From Nitrospinae bacterium RIFCSPHIGHO2_02_FULL_39_82 (GTDB taxonomy: Bacteria; Nitrospinota; Nitrospinia; UBA9942), in assembly GCA_001804915.1 (NCBI GenBank), contig MHDI01000026.1:1-36567 (forward strand): a DNA stretch of 36,567 bases, written 5' to 3'. Shown one piece after another: positions 15,675-24,230 of this stretch. Below the pieces are notes generated by a model. That model was given only the letters and a program-made list of their open reading frames with translations, ran no database searches and had not been told where the DNA came from. Position numbers and translations under genes: made by a program. Every line of letters begins with the position of its first letter. Position 1 is the stretch's first letter.

Positions 15675-17771
15675 TGTGCTACCCCAAAAGCAGAGGTAAA
15701 AAAGAGTGATATTCCTTCCTCCACACAAGTAGTCCAAGAAAAAACAGAAACAAAAGAAGAAGAGAAGGGGTCTATTATAAATATTCAGACAGAGGTTTTG
15801 CCGGAGGCAACTCAGCTTACAGTGGAGGCAGACAACCTGCTTCAATATACAGCCTTTAAATTGCAGGACCCTCTTAGATTAATTCTTGAATTATCCAACA
15901 TAGACCCTGGAACAATAAAAGGGCCAATAGAGGTTGAAAAAGGGGTTATTGGAACTATCAACCTTTATTATTTCCCTCAGAACAATACCTCAAGGATTGA
16001 GATCGGACTCAAATCTCATACACCTCATGAGATATTAAAACCCTCACCCAATAAACTGATAGTCTCCATAAAAAATCCAGAAGAAAAAAAGGCTGAAAAA
16101 ACTGGTGAAATAGCTTCTACAGAAGAAGCTGTAATTATGGTGAGAGATGTGGAAATTCAGAAGATTGCAGATAAAACAAGGGTAATTGTAAAGACAGAGG
16201 GTGGGGAGCCAAAATTCAGCCTTATAAAGAAAGATGAATTAAAAAGACTCTCAATAGAGATAGAAAATGCCACCATATCACCACAGGGGCAGAAGGCTCT
16301 GGATACTTCGCAGGTATCAGCCTTTGTAAAAAGGGTAAGTTCATTTCAGCATAAAGATAAATTAGTAAGGGTGATAGCAGAATTGACAGATATCTCTTCT
16401 TATAACATATCCCGTGAAGGTACTAATATTATACTCGACATAGAACCACCGGGGGCTGAAGGAGAGGCAAAAAAGATAGAAACAAAAGAGATGGCTGCAG
16501 GAGAAACAAAGAAGGCCGAAGCACTTCCAGGGGAGAAGAAGTATGAAGGCAAGAAGATATCGCTCGATTTTCAGGATGCAGATATAAACAATATAATCAG
16601 ACTCATCGCAGAGGTTAGCGACTTGAACATAATAACCACAGAGGATGTAAAAGGAAAAGTAACAATGAGGCTGATAAGTATTCCATGGGACCAGGCACTG
16701 GATATTATATTGAAGACAAATAAACTCGACATGGTAAGGGAGGGAAATATTATAAGAATTGCACCTGCCACAGCCATAGCAGAAGAGAGAAAATCATTAA
16801 TGGAGGCAAAGAGGGCTGTAATAGAAAGTAAAATTGTTGAAGAAGAGGTTGAAGAACTTGTCACAGAGAGCCTCTCCATAAGCTATGCAAAGGCAGGGGA
16901 ACTGACAAAAAATCTGGAAAAGATAAAGAGTAAGCGGGGCGATATTACAATAGATGACAGAACCAACACAATTATAGTTAAGGATACAAAGAAAAAATTA
17001 GCCGATATGAAATTGCTAATTGAAAAACTTGATAAAAGGACTCCGCAGGTTCTTATAGAGGCGAGAATAGTAGAGGTCAACAGGAACTTTTCAAAGGAAT
17101 TGGGAATCCAGTGGGGCGGGGGTCTTAATATGACAACAGATGCTAATTTCCCGAATACAATTGGCATTACAGGAAGCTCTGTCGGTACAAGTGCCGTGAG
17201 CCTCCCTGCTGCTGCCGGAACTGGAACCGGAGGTGCAATAAGTGCGACACTCGGCAGTGTAACAGGGGCAAGTCAACTTGATATTCGTCTATCAGCTTTA
17301 GAGTCATCAGGTAGGGCAAGGATAATTTCTACACCCAAGATAACTGCCTCCGATAACAAAGAAGCTGTAATTGAGAGCGGCAGAAGCATACCCTATCCAA
17401 CTACCTCTTCAGCAGGAACCCAGGTTCAATTTATTGATGCCACGGTAAGCCTGACGGTAACACCACATATCACACCTGACAATTATATCTCCATGAAGAT
17501 AGTGGCCACAAAGAATGAGGCAGATTTTGGACAACAGGTTCAGGGAACACCGAGTATAATCAAAAAGAAGGCCACCACAGAGGTTTTGATAAAGGATGGG
17601 GATACAACTGTCATCGGTGGTCTGTATAAAACAACAAAACAGGAGAGTGTGGCAGGGGTCCCATGGTTTATGAAGATACCTGTAATAGGCTGGCTGTTTA
17701 AAAAGAAAGCTGATACGGATCTTGGCGAGGAATTATTGATATTTATTACACCGAAGATAATAAAGACATAA
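15561..17771 (+). CDS. pilQ: type IV pilus secretin PilQ (lipoprotein-type signal)
   Basis: A 736-residue outer-membrane secretin through which the pilus exits. Two AMIN domains (about residues 50-145 and 190-295) bind peptidoglycan. The N0/STN domain (about 335-400, ISLDFQDADINNIIRLIAEV), N1 domain (about 425-495) and secretin barrel (about 540-735, ending VPVIGWLFKKK-like then EELLIFITPKII) follow. ATG 15561 is supported by AGGA at a 5-base spacing. The N-terminus is unusual: residues 1-38 are translated from a 7-base repeat array, giving YFLLLTS-YFLLLAS and a lipobox ending at Cys39 (LASGC). A lipidated PilQ is plausible but unusual. aroB follows, as in many pil loci. Confidence 0.95.
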   Translation: MQNAKCKMQNLNEGSKGFLFFIPYFLLLTSYFLLLASGCATPKAEVKKSDIPSSTQVVQEKTETKEEEKGSIINIQTEVLPEATQLTVEADNLLQYTAFKLQDPLRLILELSNIDPGTIKGPIEVEKGVIGTINLYYFPQNNTSRIEIGLKSHTPHEILKPSPNKLIVSIKNPEEKKAEKTGEIASTEEAVIMVRDVEIQKIADKTRVIVKTEGGEPKFSLIKKDELKRLSIEIENATISPQGQKALDTSQVSAFVKRVSSFQHKDKLVRVIAELTDISSYNISREGTNIILDIEPPGAEGEAKKIETKEMAAGETKKAEALPGEKKYEGKKISLDFQDADINNIIRLIAEVSDLNIITTEDVKGKVTMRLISIPWDQALDIILKTNKLDMVREGNIIRIAPATAIAEERKSLMEAKRAVIESKIVEEEVEELVTESLSISYAKAGELTKNLEKIKSKRGDITIDDRTNTIIVKDTKKKLADMKLLIEKLDKRTPQVLIEARIVEVNRNFSKELGIQWGGGLNMTTDANFPNTIGITGSSVGTSAVSLPAAAGTGTGGAISATLGSVTGASQLDIRLSALESSGRARIISTPKITASDNKEAVIESGRSIPYPTTSSAGTQVQFIDATVSLTVTPHITPDNYISMKIVATKNEADFGQQVQGTPSIIKKKATTEVLIKDGDTTVIGGLYKTTKQESVAGVPWFMKIPVIGWLFKKKADTDLGEELLIFITPKIIKT

Positions 17772-17776
17772 AATAA

Positions 17777-17856
17777 AGCAATGAGCAACGAGCAATGAGT
17801 TCGAAGGAGAATTATTTCTGTACTCATTACTCATTACTCATTGCTCATTGCTAAAT
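17777..17856. repeat. heptamer-array inverted element, site D (pilQ / aroB)
   Basis: The left arm has three in-phase AGCAATG-type units (17777-17797) and a fourth degenerate one. The right arm has five in-phase ACTCATT-type units (17822-17856), the complement. The spacer is about 20 bases. The right arm ends one base before the aroB ATG, leaving no room for a Shine-Dalgarno sequence. Confidence 0.85.
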
Positions 17857-17857
17857 C

Positions 17858-18934
17858 ATGGAGGTTGTTAATGTAGGGCTTAAGGAAAGGAGTTATTCAA
17901 TTTATATAGATAGGGGACTCCTTACAGAAGCCGGAAAGAGATTGAGTAATATAATTGCAGGTAAAAAGATTGCCATAATTACAAACCCTACTGTAAATAA
18001 AATTTACGGCTCTATTTTGAAAAACTCTTTCAAAGGGGCAGATATTAAAATTCATCTTACAGAGATACCTGACGGGGAGAAATATAAGACATTAGAAACT
18101 GCTGTTAAAATATATGATTGGTTAACAGATATAAAAATAGAGAGACAATCTTCATTAATTGCACTTGGTGGCGGGGTCATAGGCGATATAACAGGATTTG
18201 TTGCAGCAACCTATTTAAGAGGTGTTCCATATATGCAGATTCCCACCACCTTGCTTGCACAGGTGGACAGCAGTATTGGTGGTAAGACAGCAGTAAATCA
18301 TCCAAAAGGAAAGAATCTGATAGGGGCTTTTTATCAGCCAAGGGTTGTGTTCATTGATATAGATACACTTAAGACTCTGCCAAAAGAGGAGATTTTATGC
18401 GGTGTGGCAGAAATTATAAAATACGGTATTATCAGGGATGGAGATTTCTTTGAATACTTGGAAGGCAACATAAAAAAACTGATTAACCTTGAAGAAAAGG
18501 CGCTGATATATTCAATAAAAAAAGCCTGTGAGATAAAGGCAGATGTAGTATCAAGAGATGAAAGGGAAACAGGTCTAAGGGCAGCCTTAAATTTTGGTCA
18601 TACTATAGGACATGCCATTGAATCACTTACAGATTATAAGAAATACAGACACGGTGAGGCAATTGCCATTGGGATGGTGTATGCTGCACGATTATCTTTG
18701 GAAAAGGGATTATGTAGTAAAGATGACTGTGATAGGGTAATCAATCTTATAAAAAATGCAGGGTTACCAACTGCAATAAGCGATTTAGATACAGATACCA
18801 TTGTAGAATCTCTCTACTTAGATAAAAAGGTAAAGGGAGAAAAAATAAGATTTGTGCTGATGAACGGGATAGGTGCTGTTGGGATATACAGTGATATATC
18901 TCATGAATTAATAAAGCAGACTATCTTGAACTAA
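17858..18934 (+). CDS. aroB: 3-dehydroquinate synthase
   Basis: A 358-residue cytoplasmic enzyme that converts 3-deoxy-D-arabino-heptulosonate 7-phosphate to 3-dehydroquinate, step two of the shikimate pathway, using NAD and a divalent metal. Family signatures are clear: IALGGGVIGDITGFVAATYL, IPTTLLAQVDSSIGGKT, KNLIGAFYQP, and the metal-binding NFGHTIGHAIE and HGEAIAIGM. Full length. The gene follows pilQ, a conserved neighbourhood. ATG 17858 directly abuts the site D heptamer array and has no Shine-Dalgarno sequence, so translation may be weak or coupled. Confidence 0.97.
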   Translation: MEVVNVGLKERSYSIYIDRGLLTEAGKRLSNIIAGKKIAIITNPTVNKIYGSILKNSFKGADIKIHLTEIPDGEKYKTLETAVKIYDWLTDIKIERQSSLIALGGGVIGDITGFVAATYLRGVPYMQIPTTLLAQVDSSIGGKTAVNHPKGKNLIGAFYQPRVVFIDIDTLKTLPKEEILCGVAEIIKYGIIRDGDFFEYLEGNIKKLINLEEKALIYSIKKACEIKADVVSRDERETGLRAALNFGHTIGHAIESLTDYKKYRHGEAIAIGMVYAARLSLEKGLCSKDDCDRVINLIKNAGLPTAISDLDTDTIVESLYLDKKVKGEKIRFVLMNGIGAVGIYSDISHELIKQTILN

Positions 18935-18969
18935 TATTAACGAAGAATCTAATTAAACTGGAGAGCACT

Positions 18970-19410
18970 ATGAATATAAAAACAGTAATAATACTGATTC
19001 TTCTCGCTACCATGGTTAACAGTTTGACAGGCTGTGGTTCAAGCAAGGCGGACAAAATTACCGGCCCATCCACTTCAGGCGCTTCCTCTTGTGAAGGTAA
19101 TGCATTGGACCTATGGAGTGATAATAGTAAAATTGGCATAGATGGGACAGCCACAATAACCACAAAGATATACAATACAGATGGTTCTAATTTGGGTGGG
19201 TGTACCGCAGATATAACTGTAACTGTGACTTATTCAGTAAATACATACGGAACTCTTTCTGCCGCCTCATCAAGTGCAACTATAGCAACTACGGATAGTC
19301 TTAGTGCATATTACTTTCCCATTACCCTCACAGGTGCTGCCAGAGGAACCGTTTCAATTACCGCCACACGATTTGACATGAAAAAGACGATTTATGTGGA
19401 TGTGGAATAA
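18970..19410 (+). CDS. lipoprotein with bacterial Ig-like domain
   Basis: A 146-residue exported lipoprotein: a hydrophobic N-terminus and lipobox SLTGC with Cys22, then a Ser/Gly linker and one beta-sandwich domain of about 95 residues, rich in Thr, Ala and Ser (GIDGTATITTKIYNTDGSNL, GTVSITATRFDMKK). This resembles invasin/Big-1 type Ig-like domains. A GGAG Shine-Dalgarno sequence precedes ATG 18970. Two further cysteines (around residues 38 and 77) could form a disulfide. Ligand and role are unknown. It lies between aroB and the heptose genes without obvious linkage to either. Confidence 0.75.
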   Translation: MNIKTVIILILLATMVNSLTGCGSSKADKITGPSTSGASSCEGNALDLWSDNSKIGIDGTATITTKIYNTDGSNLGGCTADITVTVTYSVNTYGTLSAASSSATIATTDSLSAYYFPITLTGAARGTVSITATRFDMKKTIYVDVE

Positions 19411-19552
19411 AAGACTTACAACCAGGATACAAAATATAAGGATGCTAAATGCAAGACCCGGACGAGACAATTTGGTTTGGTATATCATGTATCATTTATT
19501 GTGCATTCCCAGGTAATCTTTTGCCCCCTCAACATCTTGCCTCTTAATTCTT
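19411..19552. other. short intergenic region with possible degenerate 7-mer arms
   Basis: No gene is seen. Units such as AGGATGC and TAAATGC (19439-19452) and a right-hand stretch of TGTATCA type (about 19486-19492) look like a decayed heptamer element, but the phasing is poor. Confidence 0.2.
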
Positions 19553-20545
19553 ATGAACAAAAATAAGCTGAAAGCTATTTTAAAAAACTTTTCAGGACAA
19601 AAGATATTGGTCATAGGGGATATGGTGGCAGATGAGTATATCTTCGGTATGACCTCCAGAATATCGAGGGAGGCACCTGTCATTATACTTAAATACACTT
19701 CCCAAGCGGTTCTCCCCGGCTGCGGAGCAAATGCCGTAAATAACATTAATACCCTCGGGGGTGATGTATTTCCTCTGGGTGTTGTAGGGGATGATGAGAT
19801 GGGAAGGGGGTTAATAAATACTTTAAAGAAAAAGGGGATAAACACTGAAGGAATAATTTCAGACAAGACAAGATTGACACCTACAAAGACAAGGATTCTT
19901 GCAGGTGGTTATAACACTACAAAACAGCAGGTCATACGGATAGACAGGGAAAATAATGATACTATAAGCAGAAAAACTGAGGAAAGGCTTTTAAAAATCT
20001 TTATGGAGACAGTAGATATTGCTGATACTATTCTCGTATCAGATTATGGACTTGGAACACTGTCAGAAGGGATTTTAAATAGCATAAACAGGCTGGCAAA
20101 AAAGGGAGAGAAGATTGTTACTGTTGATTCCCGCTTTGACATCCTGAAGTATTGTTATGTAACAGCGGCAACACCAAATACTGAGGAGGTAGAATGGGCA
20201 TTAAATGTTGCATTAAATGAAAACAATATAAAACACCATGGACAAAAGATTCTTAAACAGATTCAAAGTAACGGACTCCTCATAACAAGGGGTAAAGAGG
20301 GAATGACCCTCTTTGAGAAAAATGGAGATATTACAGAGATAGATATCTATGGTACAGATGAGGTGGCAGATGTAACAGGTGCAGGGGATACCGTTATAAG
20401 CACCTTTACCCTTGCCCTTGCAGCAAAAGCATCAATGAAGGAGGCGGCTCGGCTTGCAAATTATGCAGGTGGTATTGTAGTAATGAAGAGTGGAACTGCA
20501 ACTGTGACGACCGAAGAGATTTGGAATGCCATTGATAATGAATAA
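19553..20545 (+). CDS. rfaE1: D-glycero-beta-D-manno-heptose-7-phosphate kinase
   Basis: A 330-residue PfkB/ribokinase-fold enzyme corresponding to the N-terminal half of HldE. It phosphorylates heptose 7-phosphate at C1 for ADP-heptose synthesis. Motifs include LVIGDMVADEYIFG, the substrate-binding region PGCGANAVNNINTLGG and the catalytic DVTGAGDT anion-hole motif. The adenylyltransferase half is a separate gene overlapping this one by 8 bases, so the bifunctional HldE is split here. ATG 19553 has no good Shine-Dalgarno sequence. Confidence 0.93.
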   Translation: MNKNKLKAILKNFSGQKILVIGDMVADEYIFGMTSRISREAPVIILKYTSQAVLPGCGANAVNNINTLGGDVFPLGVVGDDEMGRGLINTLKKKGINTEGIISDKTRLTPTKTRILAGGYNTTKQQVIRIDRENNDTISRKTEERLLKIFMETVDIADTILVSDYGLGTLSEGILNSINRLAKKGEKIVTVDSRFDILKYCYVTAATPNTEEVEWALNVALNENNIKHHGQKILKQIQSNGLLITRGKEGMTLFEKNGDITEIDIYGTDEVADVTGAGDTVISTFTLALAAKASMKEAARLANYAGGIVVMKSGTATVTTEEIWNAIDNE

Positions 20546-21014
20546 GCTAAAAAATATAGATGAACTTAAAATTCTTGTTGAAAAAGAGCGGGAGAAGGGG
20601 AAAAAGATTATTTTTGCCAATGGCTGTTTTGATATTCTCCATGTGGGGCATATAAGATATTTGAAAGAGGCAAAGGAATTAGGGGATACCCTTATTGTAG
20701 CTATTAACAGCGACTCTTCGGCAAGAAAACTTAAGGGCAATGATAGACCTGTAACAAAAGAATTTGAAAGGGCTGAAATCATCTCTGCAATTGAGTATGT
20801 TGACTATATAACTATCTTTGATGAACCAGATGTATCAAAACTCCTTCTTACATTAAAACCCGATGTTCATGCAAAAGGAACTGATTACACTGAAGATACT
20901 GTCCCTGAGATGGAGACAGTAAGGTCCTATGGTGGAAAGGTGGCAATCACGGGGGATAAAAAAGAAAGGTCATCTACCGGGGTAATAGAGAGGCTGAGAC
21001 TCCCCAACTACTAA
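20538..21014 (+). CDS. rfaE2: D-glycero-beta-D-manno-heptose 1-phosphate adenylyltransferase
   Basis: A 158-residue nucleotidyltransferase corresponding to the C-terminal half of HldE. It makes ADP-heptose from heptose 1-phosphate and ATP. The cytidylyltransferase-like signature FANGCFDILHVGHIRYL and the ERSSTGVIERL tail are diagnostic. Of two in-frame starts (20526 and 20538), ATG 20538 is preferred because it begins the normal sequence (MNKLKNIDELK) and overlaps the rfaE1 stop by only 8 bases, as expected for coupling. The heptosyltransferase follows across a small octamer array. Confidence 0.93.
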   Translation: MNKLKNIDELKILVEKEREKGKKIIFANGCFDILHVGHIRYLKEAKELGDTLIVAINSDSSARKLKGNDRPVTKEFERAEIISAIEYVDYITIFDEPDVSKLLLTLKPDVHAKGTDYTEDTVPEMETVRSYGGKVAITGDKKERSSTGVIERLRLPNY

Positions 21015-21015
21015 A

Positions 21016-21039
21016 CTTCTTATCTTCTCATCTTCTTTA
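21016..21039. repeat. octamer array, site I (rfaE2 / heptosyltransferase)
   Basis: Three in-phase 8-base units (CTTCTTAT, CTTCTCAT, CTTCTTTA). No complementary left arm is seen, so this may be a half element. Confidence 0.6.
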
Positions 21040-21067
21040 GTCAGTGAAAGTCTGTGGCAGAAAGTTT

Positions 21068-22099
21068 ATGAAGCGAATTCTAATTGTAAAACTCAGTTCC
21101 ATTGGTGATGCAGTTCATGCACTCCCTGTACTCAGAACCCTCAGGCATAATCTCCCGGATGCCTACATTGCATGGATTGTAGAAGAAAAGGCAAGGGAGG
21201 TATTGGAAGGTAATGAAGATATTGATAGAGTAATTACAATAAATACGAGGAAGTGGCGCAAAAGTTTAAAGGGCTCTGTATTCAGGGAATTATTAGAAGT
21301 TATAAAGATTTTGAGAAGAGAAAGATTTGATATAGCAATAGACATACAGGGGCTATTCAAAAGTGGGATTATTTCATATATCAGTGGAGCAAAAACTATA
21401 ATTGGTTTTGATTCAAAAAACTGTCGGGAGTATTTAAATACATTATTTACAAATATAAAAGTATCTCCTGAAGACAAAGATATTCATGTGGTTGATAAAA
21501 ACTTAAGTCTCCTTAAACCGCTTGGCTTGAAAGAAATTAAAAAGGAATTTCATATAAAAACTTCCCCAGGAGATACTGAATACATCAATGAATTTCTTTC
21601 ACAACATAACCCGAATAGAAAACCCCTTATTGCGATTAATCCCTCTGCTGGTTGGAGAACAAAGGAGTGGGGCATGGGAAATTATGCCCGCCTGGCAGAC
21701 CGCATTATTTCAGAAATGGGAGCTGATGTTATTTTTACATGGGGACCCGGCGAAGAGACAATGATAAAAGATATTACAGCTTCAATGTCACACACTCCTC
21801 TGACGGCACCACCTACTTCTATAAAACAACTTGTTACACTTTTAAAAAGGTGTAGCCTCTTTATAGGAGGAGATACGGGTCCACTTCATTTGGCTGCAGC
21901 CATTAAGACCCAGACCATTGCCATTTATGGTCCCTCAGACCCTCTGCGAAACGGACTTTATGGGGATAATCATATTACCATTCATAAAAAACTTGATTGC
22001 AGCGGATGTTATAAACGGAGATGTGATACAATTAAATGCATGGAGATGATTTCCGTTGAGGATGTATTTTCAGCAGTCAATCGTCAATCGTCAATTTAA
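21068..22099 (+). CDS. waaC: LPS heptosyltransferase (GT9 family)
   Basis: A 343-residue glycosyltransferase that adds heptose from ADP-heptose to the lipopolysaccharide inner core at the cytoplasmic face. The N-terminus MKRILIVKLSSIGDAVHALP matches heptosyltransferase I/II. The donor-site motif is FIGGDTGPLHLAAAIKTQTIAIYG. ATG 21068 is chosen over an in-frame GTG at 21044 because it begins the family sequence. The KLSSIGD form favours WaaC over WaaF, but the distinction is uncertain. A cysteine-rich segment near the C-terminus (CSGCYKRRC) is common in this family. The last residues (NRQSSI) are encoded by a 7-base tandem repeat. Confidence 0.85.
   Translation: MKRILIVKLSSIGDAVHALPVLRTLRHNLPDAYIAWIVEEKAREVLEGNEDIDRVITINTRKWRKSLKGSVFRELLEVIKILRRERFDIAIDIQGLFKSGIISYISGAKTIIGFDSKNCREYLNTLFTNIKVSPEDKDIHVVDKNLSLLKPLGLKEIKKEFHIKTSPGDTEYINEFLSQHNPNRKPLIAINPSAGWRTKEWGMGNYARLADRIISEMGADVIFTWGPGEETMIKDITASMSHTPLTAPPTSIKQLVTLLKRCSLFIGGDTGPLHLAAAIKTQTIAIYGPSDPLRNGLYGDNHITIHKKLDCSGCYKRRCDTIKCMEMISVEDVFSAVNRQSSI
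22076..22096. repeat. heptamer array, site J (3' end of heptosyltransferase gene)
   Basis: Three in-phase 7-mers (GTCAATC, GTCAATC, GTCAATT) form the last codons of the gene. No complementary right arm lies before the next gene. Confidence 0.65.
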
Positions 22100-22111
22100 A
22101 AGGGAGGATTT

Positions 22112-22309
22112 ATGCCAATAGACAAGGAGCTATTAGATATATTAGCATGCCCCAAATGTAAAGGAGATATTTACCTTACACAGGATGGAAACGGGCTTAT
22201 TTGTAAGGTTTGCAGGCTTATGTATGAAATTAAAGATGATATACCTGTAATGCTAATAGATGAGGCTATAAAACTCGATGAGAATCTGAAACCGACAAAG
22301 GCTTCTTAA
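22112..22309 (+). CDS. Trm112/YcaR-family small zinc-binding protein
   Basis: A 65-residue protein typical of the Trm112 family (DKELLDILACPKCKGDI, LICKVCRLMYEIKDDIPVML). Two CxxC-type pairs (CPKC and CKVC) probably bind zinc. The eukaryotic homologue activates methyltransferases; bacterial members often sit beside lipid A or LPS genes and their partner is mostly unknown. GGGAGG lies just upstream of ATG 22112 at good spacing. It follows the heptosyltransferase by 12 bases and is the last gene of this plus-strand run. Confidence 0.88.
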   Translation: MPIDKELLDILACPKCKGDIYLTQDGNGLICKVCRLMYEIKDDIPVMLIDEAIKLDENLKPTKAS

Positions 22310-22348
22310 ATAATTAACCATTACCTTTATAAGGTTGCTAAAAAGAAG

Positions 22349-22424
<76 letters not shown>

Positions 22425-22433
22425 ATTGAGAAA

Positions 22434-22463
22434 AATATACCAGAGGGTAGAAAATTGTGTCAA
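22434..22463 (-). promoter_or_regulatory. promoter of tRNA-Ala
   Basis: On the minus strand TTGACA (22463-22458) and TATATT (22439-22434) are 18 bases apart, and the mature tRNA begins 9 bases after the -10. The -35 lies two bases beyond the stop of the decayed metG tail. Confidence 0.8.
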
Positions 22464-22465
22464 GC

Positions 22466-22609
22466 CTATTTCACTTTCCATCCGGGCTTCACATCTCCAT
22501 CAAACCCGGCAAGGACTATCCGTCCTTCATTTCCTGCCGCAAGCACCATACCCTGAGATTCTATGCCCATGAGCTTTGCAGGTTTAAGATTTGCCACCAG
22601 TATCCATCT
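22466..22609 (-). pseudogene. out-of-frame remnant of the MetRS C-terminal tRNA-binding domain
   Basis: In a frame different from metG, the minus strand reads WILVANLKPAKLMGIESQG, followed by MVLAAGNEGRIVLAGFDGDV and PGWKVK-stop. This is the C-terminal half of the Trbp111/EMAPII-like domain that ends many MetRS proteins. The N-terminal half of the domain (about 60 residues) is absent. Nothing in the flank could restart it efficiently. Confidence 0.8.
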
Positions 22610-24140
22610 TCTCCTCCACCCTCGGAAAAAGTTGTTTCCCTATTTTTATTTCCACCCCCGATTTAATGCCACCCCATTTTTTTGCTTCTTCAAAATTGCA
22701 ATTTTCTATTCTATCCTTAATCCCAAGTTGATTCCATATCTCTCTTCCTGTATTTGGCATAAAGGGATATATTAAAAGACCGATAATCCTCAAAGATTCT
22801 GCGGAGTTATAGATAACAGTTCCGAGTCTTTCTCTATTAACATCAGATTTTGCCAGAGCCCATGGCGCAGAATGGTCTACATATCTGTTTGTCTCATCAA
22901 TAAACCCCCATATCTTTGTCAGAACCCTGCTGAAGGAAAGACTGTCCATAAGTGGCTCTATATCTTCTATAATCTCCTCCACCTTTTTAATTAACAGCGA
23001 ATCATCATCTTTAATCTCCGAAGGTGGGGGGACTATACTATCAAAATATCTCTTTACCATATTGAGAACGCGGCTGAGAAGATTACCAAGGTTATTGGCA
23101 AGGTCGCTGTTTATCCTCCCGACTATTACCCGCCGAGAAAAATCTCCATCAAGACCGAATGGCACTTCTCTCAATAGAAAATACCTGAACTGGTCAACAC
23201 CATATTTATCTATTATTTCATTTGGGTTTACAAAATTCCCTTTGGATTTTGACATCTTCTCCCCGTTTACAGTCCACCATCCATGGGCAAATATATTTTT
23301 TGAAAGCGGCAATTCCAGTGCCATAAGCATTGTTGACCAGTAAACTGAATGGGTTGTAAGTATATCCTTGCCAATAAGATGGCGGTCTGCAGGCCACCAC
23401 TCTTCAAACTTATCTTTGTTATATCCAAATCCTATAGCTGAGATATAGTTCACCAGTGCGTCAAACCATACATAGGTGATATAATTTTCATCAAAGGGAA
23501 GAGGTATTCCCCAGGACAACCTTTCCTTTGGGCGGGAGATACAGAGGTCTCCCAGTGGTTTTTCAAGAAACCCCAGGACTTCATTACACTTGCTTTCAGG
23601 CATTATAAATTTGGGATTATCTTTTATATATTGAATGAGCCAGTTTTGATACTTGCTCATTCTGAAAAAATAGTTCCACTCTTTTATGTATTCAACTTTT
23701 CTATTACAATCAGGGCAATTGCCCTCTTTAAGGTCCCTTTCCATCCAGAATCTCTCATCCGATAGACAGTACCACCCTTCATAATTCTCTTTATATATAT
23801 CCCCTTTTTCAAACAATCTTTGAAGCACATCCTGAACTACCCTTTTATGTCTATCTTCTGTAGTCCTTATAAAATCGTCATTTGAGATATTAAGCTTCTG
23901 CCAGAGACCCTTGAAGGCAATATAAAATTCATCGGCATGTCTGTCAGGTGCCACTCCTCTCTTCTCTGCCGCTTGCTGGACCTTCTGCCCATGTTCATCC
24001 GTCCCTGTCAGAAAAAACACCTTAAACCCGCGAAACCTTTTATAACGGGCAACAGTATCTGCCGCTACAGTGGTATAGGCATGCCCTATGTGAGGGATAT
24101 CGTTTACATAGTAAATAGGTGTGGTTATGTAGAATTTCAT
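22584..24140 (-). CDS. metG: methionyl-tRNA synthetase, truncated at the C-terminus
   Basis: A 518-residue class I synthetase that charges tRNA-Met. HIGH is at about 17-20 and KMSKS at 295-299 (GEKMSKSKGN). A single CPDC zinc-knuckle pair (NCPDCNRKVE) is present; the other position reads CLSDE. The helical anticodon-binding domain occupies about 360-500. The protein continues through the LFPRVEE segment that normally precedes the C-terminal tRNA-binding domain, then stops after KMDTGGKS. The rest of that domain lies downstream in another frame and lacks its first half. The catalytic enzyme should work, since many MetRS proteins lack the extra domain. No Shine-Dalgarno sequence is seen before ATG 24140, where a heptamer-like element sits. 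Confidence 0.95.
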   Translation of the reverse strand: MKFYITTPIYYVNDIPHIGHAYTTVAADTVARYKRFRGFKVFFLTGTDEHGQKVQQAAEKRGVAPDRHADEFYIAFKGLWQKLNISNDDFIRTTEDRHKRVVQDVLQRLFEKGDIYKENYEGWYCLSDERFWMERDLKEGNCPDCNRKVEYIKEWNYFFRMSKYQNWLIQYIKDNPKFIMPESKCNEVLGFLEKPLGDLCISRPKERLSWGIPLPFDENYITYVWFDALVNYISAIGFGYNKDKFEEWWPADRHLIGKDILTTHSVYWSTMLMALELPLSKNIFAHGWWTVNGEKMSKSKGNFVNPNEIIDKYGVDQFRYFLLREVPFGLDGDFSRRVIVGRINSDLANNLGNLLSRVLNMVKRYFDSIVPPPSEIKDDDSLLIKKVEEIIEDIEPLMDSLSFSRVLTKIWGFIDETNRYVDHSAPWALAKSDVNRERLGTVIYNSAESLRIIGLLIYPFMPNTGREIWNQLGIKDRIENCNFEEAKKWGGIKSGVEIKIGKQLFPRVEEKMDTGGKS

Positions 24141-24144
24141 AAAT

Positions 24145-24226
24145 AAAAAGTTAAATGTATAAAGTTCATAAAGTTATAAAGTAAATCTCCAGCTCTATAA
24201 ACTTTTAACTTTAGGAACTTTCAACT
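24145..24226. repeat. short-unit inverted element, site E (metG / ymdB)
   Basis: The left arm (24145-24182) has repeated ATAAAGT-like units of 7-9 bases. The right arm (24194-24226) has AACTTT-containing units complementary to them. Unit length is less regular than at the other sites, suggesting decay. Confidence 0.6.
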
Positions 24227-24230
24227 GCTT

